Shown piece by piece: positions 1-4,851 of a stretch of 6,011 bases of DNA; the stretch's first letter is position 1; each line of letters begins with the position of its first letter. Origin of the DNA: JBGTLW01 sp041743835 (GTDB taxonomy: Bacteria > Planctomycetota > Phycisphaerae > Phycisphaerales > Phycisphaeraceae). Both the position numbers and the translations under genes were made by a program. The notes beneath the pieces were generated by a model. That model saw only the letters and a program-made list of their open reading frames with translations, was not told the DNA's origin and searched no databases. The DNA is taken from positions 1 to 6,011 of the forward strand of contig JBGTLW010000167.1 in the NCBI GenBank assembly GCA_041743835.1. The letters are read 5' to 3'.

Positions 1-1557
1 CCGCCCGGCGGTGATGCGCATCGACAACGCGCCCAGCGCGTCGGTCTCTTCATCGCGCAAAACCCGGCCGCGATACGCGTCGATCGCCAGCCGCGCGTCG
101 TCGAGCCGGCCCTCGTCGATCAGCCCGCCGATCACAAGCACATCCGCGTCGACCCCGGCCCGGCGATCGATCTCCTGGATCAGCGCGAAAATCGTGTCGC
201 GCGGGTAGATCGGCTGGGACACCGGGCTGAGCCGATCCAGCGTCTCGAGCTTCTCCCGCGCGTCGGGCAGTGCGTCCGCGGCCATGTCCAACCGGGCGCC
301 GGACAACAGCAGCCCCGCGGTGATCCGGTCCCCGATGTCGCTGGTGAGCACGGATTCATCCTGCGCTTTGGCCTGCTTGAAGGTTTCGTGTGCGTCGGCG
401 AACAGGCCCTGCTGGTACTGCTGGTTGCCCGTGACGATCAGCGCCTCGGCCGCGTCGATCACCGCCTGCCGGGCCTGGGTTTCCTCGGCCTGCTGCGTGA
501 GCATGAAGTAACCACCCACGCCCGCCCCGGCCAGCAACACGACAAGCGCGAGGTACGCCGGCCACTTGCGCTTTTTCTTGAGTGTCGCGGTCTTCTCCAC
601 GGCGTTGGGGGCCGCGGGCGGCGCGGTGCGTTTCGGGGCGGCTCCGCCGGTGCGGTCGGCTGGGCGGTTCTTGTTGAAGTGCCTGCCGATCGCCTCGGCC
701 AGTTCCTCGGCTGTGGCGACGCGGCGGTCGATGTCCTTGTCCATCATCCGCGCGACCAGCTCCGACAGCCGGGGCGGGATCTTGGGGTTGAGCTCATGCA
801 GGGATGGGATGGTGGCGCGCGGGTTGGTGTGCCACTTCATCCAGCGGACCGACTGGTTGCGTTGGTCGCGCAGCACGGTCTTGAATGCGTCGTTGAACGC
901 GGCCCGGCCGGCGAACATCTCGTAGGCGATGATGCCCAGCGCGTAGATGTCGGCCTTGCCTGTCGCCGGCTCGCCGCCGAACAACTCCGGGGCCATGTAC
1001 CGCACCGAGCCCGCGGGCAGCGCTTCCTGCTCGACCATGAACGACGCGAGGCCCAGGTCGCAGACCTTGACCCCGCCGCCATCGGGCAGCAGCAGGTTCG
1101 AGGGCTTGAGGTCGCGGTGGACCACACCCTGCCCGTGCACCGCGACAAGCACATTGGCGACCGCGTGGACGATCTTGAGCGCCCGCAACGGCTCGATGGG
1201 GTCGCCCGATTCGTTGAGCAGGTCCTCGAGCGATTGGCCCTCGATCCGCTCCATCACCAGGAACGCGCCGCGCTGGTCATCGATGAAGTCGATGACCTTC
1301 ACGATGCGCGGGTGGAGCTGCGACAACTCGCCCAGGAGCTTGGCCTCTTTGCGGAAGCGGCGGGCGATCAGGTCGTCTTCCGCCCCGCCGGTGAAGAGCA
1401 GTTGTTTGATGGCGACGTGCACGCCCGAGTCGCTGTGGACCGCGGCCCAGACGGCGGAAGTCCCGCCACGGCCGAGGAGCTCGCCGATGGCGTAGCCCTC
1501 CAGCGTGTCGCCGGGGCTGAGGGTCAGGGTATCGGATTGGGTCGGGTTGGCGGTCAT
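1..1557 (-). CDS. Membrane-anchored Ser/Thr protein kinase with extracytoplasmic TPR-like region (partial, C-terminus outside window)
   Basis: Hanks-type serine/threonine kinase; 519 codons are visible and the frame is still open at the left edge. The N-terminal kinase domain (about residues 22-290) has the glycine loop GRGGTSAV (29-36), the ATP-anchoring lysine in VAIK (K51), a candidate helix-C glutamate E71, the catalytic loop HRDLKPSN (147-154, D149, N154), a metal-binding DLG (167-169) in place of DFG, APE (189-191), and D203 of the DxxxxG motif. All catalytic residues are present, so it should be active. A Pro/Ala linker and a basic KKKRK (327-331) precede one membrane helix (about 333-353), which puts the kinase in the cytoplasm and the C-terminus outside. 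The outer part is helical: one clear TPR-like unit (about 371-402, with G377, A389, F393, A396) and weaker ones near 425-445 and 472-497. No PASTA repeats are seen. The ATG at 1557 is chosen because homology starts soon after it; no clear Shine-Dalgarno site precedes it. It lies 75 nt downstream of the tadE-like gene on the same strand. Its substrate is unknown. Confidence 0.93.
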   Translation of the reverse strand, partial: MTANPTQSDTLTLSPGDTLEGYAIGELLGRGGTSAVWAAVHSDSGVHVAIKQLLFTGGAEDDLIARRFRKEAKLLGELSQLHPRIVKVIDFIDDQRGAFLVMERIEGQSLEDLLNESGDPIEPLRALKIVHAVANVLVAVHGQGVVHRDLKPSNLLLPDGGGVKVCDLGLASFMVEQEALPAGSVRYMAPELFGGEPATGKADIYALGIIAYEMFAGRAAFNDAFKTVLRDQRNQSVRWMKWHTNPRATIPSLHELNPKIPPRLSELVARMMDKDIDRRVATAEELAEAIGRHFNKNRPADRTGGAAPKRTAPPAAPNAVEKTATLKKKRKWPAYLALVVLLAGAGVGGYFMLTQQAEETQARQAVIDAAEALIVTGNQQYQQGLFADAHETFKQAKAQDESVLTSDIGDRITAGLLLSGARLDMAADALPDAREKLETLDRLSPVSQPIYPRDTIFALIQEIDRRAGVDADVLVIGGLIDEGRLDDARLAIDAYRGRVLRDEETDALGALSMRITAGR

Positions 1558-1632
1558 GGGGTGTGGTGGCCGGGGAGCGAGGCGCGGGCGATGGCTTGGG
1601 GCGGAGCGGTCAAGCTTCCGAAGTACGGCTCA

Positions 1633-2496
1633 TCATTGCGGGTGCCTGGGCAAAATCGGGAGCGGGGGCAGGTCGGGGTTGACGCCCTCGTTGGTGAGGG
1701 TGGCGCTGGCGGTGACGAGGGTGTACGCCCCGGGGCCGTCGGCGGTGGTGTGCTCGCCGTCGGCGAAGATGCCACGGACGTAGGGGACGGCGAGGTTGAG
1801 GCGGTGTGACACCTGCACCGTCACCGACTCTCGCGGGGCATAGGCGTAGGAGCTGAAGATCGTGTTGAAGCTGACGTTGCTGCCGGAGGGCAGGGCTTCG
1901 AGCAGTGTGACCTCGGTGTTTTCGGCGGCATAGTGGACGCGCTGCTCGACCATGCTCGCGACCCAGTTGGGGCTGCTGCGTCCCTGGCTTGCGAAGAGGT
2001 TGTCCATGCCGTCACGCACGCGGTCGCCGGGGAACGCCGAGCCTTCGAGCCGACCCGATACGGGCATGACGGCGAAGGCTGCGGCCGCGTGGATGCGGTC
2101 GAACTTCTCGAAGCCACGCGTGGCGAAGATGACGTTGTGCGGCTCGGACGGGTCGCCGTGGTCCGCGGGTATCTGGACGATCGCGGCTCGGGTCGCGGCA
2201 AAGGCGGCGTAGTTCACATACGCGTTGCCGACCATCGCCAGGGTGATCTGCAAGAGCAGCATGCCCAGAAACATCACGATGGGGAAGACCAGCACGAACT
2301 CAACCGTGGCGACCCCGGATTCCTGCGTGTCCCGCCACCGCTGCACCAGCGAAGCGCCCGGAGCGGGGGCCAGCCGCGCCAAGACCCACACCAGCAAGGC
2401 CAGCACCCCCAGCGACGCCAGCCCAAGCCAAAGCCAACCCCCGCCCGGCCCGGCCAAGGCTGCTGTAAACCAACTAAAGGGGGTTAGGGCACTCAC
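1633..2496 (-). CDS. TadE-like membrane protein with an extra N-terminal transmembrane segment
   Basis: A 287-residue protein from the GTG at 2496. Residues 58-105 match the TadE-like pattern: a short polar stretch, then ESGVATVEFVLVFP with the hallmark Glu (E66), a hydrophobic helix to about residue 90, then an Ala/Arg-rich stretch (NYAAFAATRAA). TadE proteins are pseudopilins or minor pilins of Flp/Tad systems, processed by the prepilin peptidase and exposed outside the inner membrane. Unusually, a second hydrophobic segment (about 20-41) lies ahead of the TadE helix, followed by a basic linker (RLAPAP...VQRWR). The long C-terminal region (about 106-287) resembles no domain I know and ends in a proline-rich tail. 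GTG is preferred because GAGGTG lies 4 nt upstream; a TTG at 2523 would add nine residues. It is followed after 75 nt by the kinase gene. No other tad gene is visible in the window. The TadE assignment is good; a role in an actual pilus is an inference. Confidence 0.82.
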   Translation of the reverse strand: MSALTPFSWFTAALAGPGGGWLWLGLASLGVLALLVWVLARLAPAPGASLVQRWRDTQESGVATVEFVLVFPIVMFLGMLLLQITLAMVGNAYVNYAAFAATRAAIVQIPADHGDPSEPHNVIFATRGFEKFDRIHAAAAFAVMPVSGRLEGSAFPGDRVRDGMDNLFASQGRSSPNWVASMVEQRVHYAAENTEVTLLEALPSGSNVSFNTIFSSYAYAPRESVTVQVSHRLNLAVPYVRGIFADGEHTTADGPGAYTLVTASATLTNEGVNPDLPPLPILPRHPQ

Positions 2497-2500
2497 ATGA

Positions 2501-2506
2501 CACCTC
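2501..2506 (-). promoter_or_regulatory. Shine-Dalgarno-like site before the tadE-like gene
   Basis: The minus strand reads GAGGTG here, 4 nt before the GTG at 2496 (6 nt if only GAGG is counted). It is the best ribosome-binding match in the window and decides the start in favour of GTG over the upstream TTG at 2523. The other start codons in the window have weak or no such signal. Confidence 0.5.
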
Positions 2507-2588
2507 ACAAAAAGGACAACCAACCTCCCATTCTATCGACCCGCAAGCCCTGCCCGCATCCATAACGCATAAAGTCCCCCCAACATTG

Positions 2589-2600
2589 CCCCCCCCCCCC
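2589..2600. repeat. 12-base poly-C homopolymer
   Basis: An uninterrupted run of 12 C. Tracts of this length are prone to replication slippage and also to sequencing error, so its true length should be treated with caution. It is non-coding, about 95 nt upstream of the tadE-like start. Confidence 0.9.
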
Positions 2601-2601
2601 G

Positions 2602-2626
2602 GAAGTTTCCCCCAGAAGTTTCCCCC
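2602..2626. repeat. Short tandem repeat of a 12-nt unit
   Basis: The unit GAAGTTTCCCCC occurs exactly at 2602-2613 and again at 2615-2626, a 13-nt period. A degenerate relative (AAAGTCCCCCC) is at 2571-2581, and TTTTCCCCCGGAA after trxB (3939-3951) resembles the end of the second unit. It probably arose by slippage in the C-rich block; function is unknown. Confidence 0.75.
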
Positions 2627-2729
2627 GGGAACCTGGCCCCCGGAACAGTATTGCACGTTTGGGGCCTGGCGCTACGGCGGGGGCGCGATCGCGGAATAGG
2701 CGCCGGGTGGGACGGGTTGGTATGTGTAC

Positions 2730-2763
2730 GGGGGAACGGGGGGAGACGCGGGGAGACGGGGGG
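2730..2763 (+). other. G-tract block, possible G-quadruplex upstream of trxB
   Basis: Four G-runs lie close together on the plus strand: 2730-2734 (5), 2738-2743 (6), 2750-2753 (4) and 2758-2763 (6), with loops of 3, 6 and 4 nt. This fits the standard G-quadruplex pattern with four-layer stacking. Further G6 runs follow at 2793-2798 and 2823-2828. The block is 87 nt upstream of the trxB start and could affect its expression; that role is an inference. Confidence 0.5.
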
Positions 2764-2793
2764 AACGCGCGGGCGGACGCCCGGCGTTAAACG
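2764..2793 (+). repeat. REP-like palindromic repeat, copy upstream of trxB
   Basis: This 30-nt unit matches 3972-4001 at 26 of 30 positions. Its core is a palindrome, CGGGCG-GA-CGCCCG (2770-2783), followed by the tail GCGTTAAACG. The same core plus TAAACG tail in both intergenic regions around trxB marks a dispersed repeat family, similar in size and form to bacterial REP elements. Confidence 0.7.
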
Positions 2794-2809
2794 GGGGGAA
2801 GTGGCGGTT

Positions 2810-2821
2810 CGCGCTAAACGT
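2810..2821 (+). repeat. Partial copy of the REP-like repeat (tail only)
   Basis: CGCGCTAAACGT is identical to 3991-4002, the tail of the copy downstream of trxB, but the palindromic core is missing. It lies 17 nt after the copy at 2764-2793 and 28 nt before the trxB start. It may be a decayed or recombined unit. Confidence 0.5.
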
Positions 2822-2837
2822 CGGGGGGCGAAACTTA

Positions 2838-2843
2838 TAGAAT
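2838..2843 (+). promoter_or_regulatory. Possible -10 element of trxB
   Basis: TAGAAT differs from TATAAT by one base, in the only AT-rich spot of an otherwise G-rich region. It lies 6 nt before the trxB ATG, which would give a leaderless or nearly leaderless mRNA and fits the lack of a Shine-Dalgarno site. No good -35 is visible at the right distance, so this is tentative. Confidence 0.25.
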
Positions 2844-2849
2844 CCCACC

Positions 2850-3887
2850 ATGAACCAGAGCAACGGCACAATTGAAAAGGTTGTCATCATCGGCTCGGGC
2901 CCCGCGGGGTGGACGGCGGCGATTTATGCCGCCCGCGCCAACCTAAACCCCCTGGTCTTCCCCGGCCGGGCGGCGGGCAAGGATTTGGTCCCCGGCGGGC
3001 AACTCATGCTCACCACGGAAGTTGAGAACTACCCCGGCTTCCCCGAGGGCGTGACCGGCCCCGAGATGATGATGAAGTTCTACGAGCAGGCCATGCGCTT
3101 CGACACCCGCGTCGCAACCGACAAGGGCGTCGTCGGCAAGGCGGATGTCCCCGGGGGGCTGTTCACCCCAAGCTTCCTGGACGTGGCGAAGGTGGACCTG
3201 TCTCAGCGGCCATTCGTGGTGACCGGGGACAACGGCTTCACGGTCAAGGCACACAGCATCATTATCGCCACCGGCGCCAAGGCCAACTGGCTGGGGCTGG
3301 AGAACGAGATGCGTCTGGCGATGTCGGGCGGGGGTGTGAGCGCCTGTGCCGTGTGCGACGGCGCGCTGCCGATGTTCCGCGACCAGCCCCTGGGCGTCGT
3401 GGGCGGGGGGGACACGGCCATGGAAGAAGCGCTGTACCTGGCCAAGTATGCAGGCAAGGTCCACGTGTACGTCCGGCGGGACGCGCTGCGGGCCTCGCAG
3501 GTCATGGCCGACCGCGCCAAAGCCAACCCCAAGATCCAGTTCCACTGGAACACCGAGGTCATCGATGTGCTCGGCGGCGAACGCATCACCGGCGTGAAAC
3601 TGCTCAACAACAAAACCAAGGAAGAATCCGAGATGACGCTGGGCGGGCTGTTCATGGCCATCGGCCACACGCCGATCACCACCTTCCTCGATGGCCAGCT
3701 CGACACCGATCACGAGGGCTACCTCAAGCTCAAAGACCCGTACCGCAGCACAAGCCAGATCGAGGGCGTGTTCCTCGCGGGCGATGTGGTGGACAGCGTG
3801 TATCGTCAGGCGGTGACGGCCGCGGGCATGGGCTGCAAAGCCGCGATCGACGCCGAGCGCTGGCTGGGCGAACAAGGCATCGACTGA
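2850..3887 (+). CDS. trxB: Thioredoxin reductase (NADPH)
   Basis: Cytosolic FAD enzyme that passes electrons from NADPH to thioredoxin. At 345 residues it is slightly longer than E. coli TrxB (321). Motifs in order: FAD-binding GSGPAG (15-20); GGQLMLTTEVENYPGFPEG (49-67); ATGA (140-143); redox-active CAVCDG (C166, C169), where most relatives have CATC; NADPH-binding GGGDTAMEEA (185-194); RRDALR (209-214), with the Arg residues kept but Val208 where E. coli has His; GHTP (272-275); and the closing FAD motif GDVVDSVYRQAVTAAGMGC (311-329). Relative to E. coli there is an insertion of about 19 residues near 86-110 and a shorter one near 40-48. No thioredoxin domain is fused. The start is secure: an in-frame TAG at 2838-2840 lies four codons upstream and homology starts within ten residues. 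The gene appears monocistronic, with repeats on both sides. Confidence 0.96.
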   Translation: MNQSNGTIEKVVIIGSGPAGWTAAIYAARANLNPLVFPGRAAGKDLVPGGQLMLTTEVENYPGFPEGVTGPEMMMKFYEQAMRFDTRVATDKGVVGKADVPGGLFTPSFLDVAKVDLSQRPFVVTGDNGFTVKAHSIIIATGAKANWLGLENEMRLAMSGGGVSACAVCDGALPMFRDQPLGVVGGGDTAMEEALYLAKYAGKVHVYVRRDALRASQVMADRAKANPKIQFHWNTEVIDVLGGERITGVKLLNNKTKEESEMTLGGLFMAIGHTPITTFLDGQLDTDHEGYLKLKDPYRSTSQIEGVFLAGDVVDSVYRQAVTAAGMGCKAAIDAERWLGEQGID

Positions 3888-3909
3888 TCGGCCGTGCGCT
3901 ACAATCAAT

Positions 3910-4002
3910 ATGTTTAGCGCGGGGCGTCCGCCCCCGCGTTTTCCCCCGGAATTGTTGCATGTGTGACGGGGAACGCCGGGGCGGACGCCCCGCGCTAAAC
4001 GT
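3910..4002. repeat. Large inverted repeat of two REP-like units between convergent genes
   Basis: Positions 3912-3932 are the exact reverse complement of 3980-4000 (21 bp). Pairing extends inward through 3933-3944 with 3968-3979, with one mismatch and two G-T pairs, giving arms of about 35 nt around a 23-nt loop. Each arm is itself a small palindrome (CGGGGCG-GA-CGCCCCG at 3977-3992 in the right arm). This head-to-head pair resembles a bacterial interspersed mosaic element. It lies 22 nt after the trxB stop and 14 nt before the end of the HAD gene, so the hairpin could end transcription from both sides or protect the mRNA 3' ends. There is no T-tract on either side for classical intrinsic termination. 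Confidence 0.8.
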
Positions 4003-4016
4003 TGGAAACTTGCGTT

Positions 4017-4604
4017 TCAGGCGCGTTGCAGCAGGTCGTTCACATCAATGACATCCATCCCGGCATCGCGGGCGGATTGCATGCCGACCTCCGTGTCTTC
4101 AAACGCCAGGCAGAACGCCGGGGCAATGCCCAGGGCTGCGGCCGCCTTGAGGAAGGTTTCGGGGTGGGGCTTGTGATGGGTCACGTCGTCGGCGGTGATG
4201 ACCGCATCGAAGTGGTCGAGCAGGCCGATCGCTTCGAGCGTTCGAGAGACCCCCAGCCGTGTGGACCCGGTCGCCACCGCGATGGGTACACGGCCCTTGT
4301 ATTTACGCGCGAGCGCGACGGTCGGGGCGATGGGCTGGATGTGGTGCGCTGCTGCGAAGTAGGCCGCGTATTTCTCGGTGGTCAGCGCGGCGGCATCGAG
4401 CGTTCGGCCGGACTCCGCGGCGAGCATCTCAAAGATACGCGTCGCCGGAACGCCGCCCAGGGCCATGAACCGCTCGTGCGGCAGCAGGTGGTCCAGCCCG
4501 TGGCGTTGGAGCGTGCTGTTCCACGCGACCCAGTGGGCGGGCATGGAGTCGGCCAGGGTCCCGTCACAATCAAAAACGATGGCTTGGTGGTGCGGCTGGA
4601 GCAT
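4017..4604 (-). CDS. HAD-superfamily phosphatase, YqaB / beta-phosphoglucomutase-like
   Basis: A 195-residue, complete, soluble HAD hydrolase of subfamily IA. Motif I is FDCDGTLADS (11-20), with nucleophile D12 and acid/base D14. A small helical cap follows (about 18-85). Motif II is ATGST (111-115), motif III is K145 in HHKPHPETF, and motif IV is FEDTEVG (168-174, E169, D170), which binds Mg2+. The HHKPHPETFL and AGMDVIDV stretches match E. coli YqaB (188 residues), which acts on fructose-1-phosphate and related sugar phosphates, so a small sugar-phosphate phosphatase is most likely. A beta-phosphoglucomutase cannot be fully excluded, but there is no maltose or trehalose phosphorylase gene nearby. 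The ATG at 4604 is chosen because motif I begins ten residues later; no Shine-Dalgarno site is seen. It converges on trxB and diverges from the secreted-protein gene. Confidence 0.9.
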   Translation of the reverse strand: MLQPHHQAIVFDCDGTLADSMPAHWVAWNSTLQRHGLDHLLPHERFMALGGVPATRIFEMLAAESGRTLDAAALTTEKYAAYFAAAHHIQPIAPTVALARKYKGRVPIAVATGSTRLGVSRTLEAIGLLDHFDAVITADDVTHHKPHPETFLKAAAALGIAPAFCLAFEDTEVGMQSARDAGMDVIDVNDLLQRA

Positions 4605-4650
4605 GGTGCGTCACGGCTGGGCGGGGGGATTGAAGGGAAGGCGGGGTCAG

Positions 4651-4683
4651 CAGGCGGGCGGTGGATGATACCCACCCAGCCTG
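4651..4683. other. Imperfect stem-loop
   Basis: CAGGC (4651-4655) pairs with GCCTG (4679-4683), and GGTGG (4660-4664) with CCACC (4672-4676), around a 7-nt loop with an internal GGGC/CA bulge. It lies 47 nt upstream of the HAD gene start on the minus strand, so it may be part of that gene's 5' leader. Function is unknown. Confidence 0.4.
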
Positions 4684-4711
4684 CAAGCCTAGCAAACTTT
4701 GGTGATGCTGC

Positions 4712-4780
4712 GGTGAAAGGGGGTTGGAAACACAGCACCCCCCTTTCGAAGCCCACGCTCGCCGAGCGTGTGCTTTCACC
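4712..4780 (+). promoter_or_regulatory. Structured leader with mutually exclusive stems
   Basis: Three inverted repeats overlap. GAAAGGGGG (4715-4723) pairs with CCCCCTTTC (4739-4747) around a 15-nt loop. CACGCTC (4754-4760) pairs with GAGCGTG (4764-4770) around a 3-nt loop. GGTGAAAG (4712-4719) pairs with CTTTCACC (4773-4780), enclosing the rest. The first and third share 4715-4719 and cannot form together. Such a switch arrangement is typical of attenuators or riboswitches, but no known class was recognised, and transcription through the region is not shown. It ends 71 nt before the preferred start of the secreted-protein gene. Confidence 0.35.
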
Positions 4781-4851
4781 ATGCGTGTAGCCTCTTGGTT
4801 CTTGCAGGCAATAGAACCATGACCCGCTACCACTATTCACACGGAAATCTC

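Larger units (their letters stand above)
2576..2641 (-). other. C-tract block, possible G-quadruplex on the minus strand
   Basis: Five runs of at least five C occur on the plus strand: 2576-2581 (6), 2589-2600 (12), 2609-2613 (5), 2622-2626 (5) and 2637-2641 (5), separated by 7-10 nt. The minus strand therefore carries five G-runs with loops in the range known for G-quadruplexes. It lies upstream of the tadE-like gene and would be in its 5' untranslated region or promoter. Folding is inferred, not shown. Confidence 0.45.
2497..2849. other. Divergent intergenic region between tadE-like gene and trxB
   Basis: This 353-nt stretch contains no convincing gene. Short open frames on both strands are low-complexity products of the G and C runs. 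From left to right it holds the tadE ribosome-binding site, an ATAGAAT heptamer on the minus strand (2530-2536), a C-tract block with a 12-C run, a mixed stretch (2642-2729) in which I see nothing, a G-tract block, a REP-like palindrome, a partial repeat copy and an AT-rich spot just before trxB. Promoters for both divergent genes should lie here, but no clear -35/-10 pair was found. Confidence 0.75.
4605..4851. other. Divergent intergenic region between HAD phosphatase and secreted-protein gene
   Basis: This 247-nt stretch has no convincing gene. It must hold the promoters of both flanking genes, but no clear -35/-10 pair was found. An ATAGAA at 4811-4816 resembles the AT-rich spots before the tadE-like gene and trxB. 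Stem-loops at 4651-4683, 4715-4747 and 4754-4770 dominate it. If the ATG at 4819 were the true start of the next gene, the region would be 33 nt shorter. Confidence 0.6.

Noticed and set aside
388..1809. Long open frame of 473 codons on the plus strand
   Set aside because: It lies opposite the kinase gene and the end of the tadE-like gene. The kinase frame has every catalytic motif in order, while this frame has an Arg/Gly/Val/Asp-rich composition typical of the antisense of GC-rich genes.
2505..2531. Eight-codon leader peptide (MGGWLSFL) ahead of the tadE-like gene
   Set aside because: It ends at the tadE-like ribosome-binding site, which is suggestive, but it has no Shine-Dalgarno site of its own and no run of regulatory codons, so chance is as likely.
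2474..2656. Small Gly-rich open frame on the minus strand upstream of the tadE-like gene
   Set aside because: Its GGN/GGG content comes directly from the C-tracts and tandem repeat, it overlaps the tadE-like start, and it has no ribosome-binding site or family resemblance.
2730..2828. CRISPR-like repeated G-rich units upstream of trxB
   Set aside because: The units vary in length and spacing and there are no constant repeats with unique spacers; it is G-tract low complexity plus a palindromic repeat.
2943..3908. Open frame of 321 codons on the minus strand
   Set aside because: It is fully antisense to trxB, whose motifs are unmistakable. Its His/Ala/Val-rich composition is what the complement of such a gene gives.
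4002..4790. Open frame of 262 codons on the plus strand
   Set aside because: It is antisense to the HAD phosphatase, which shows all four HAD motifs; no domain was recognised in this frame.
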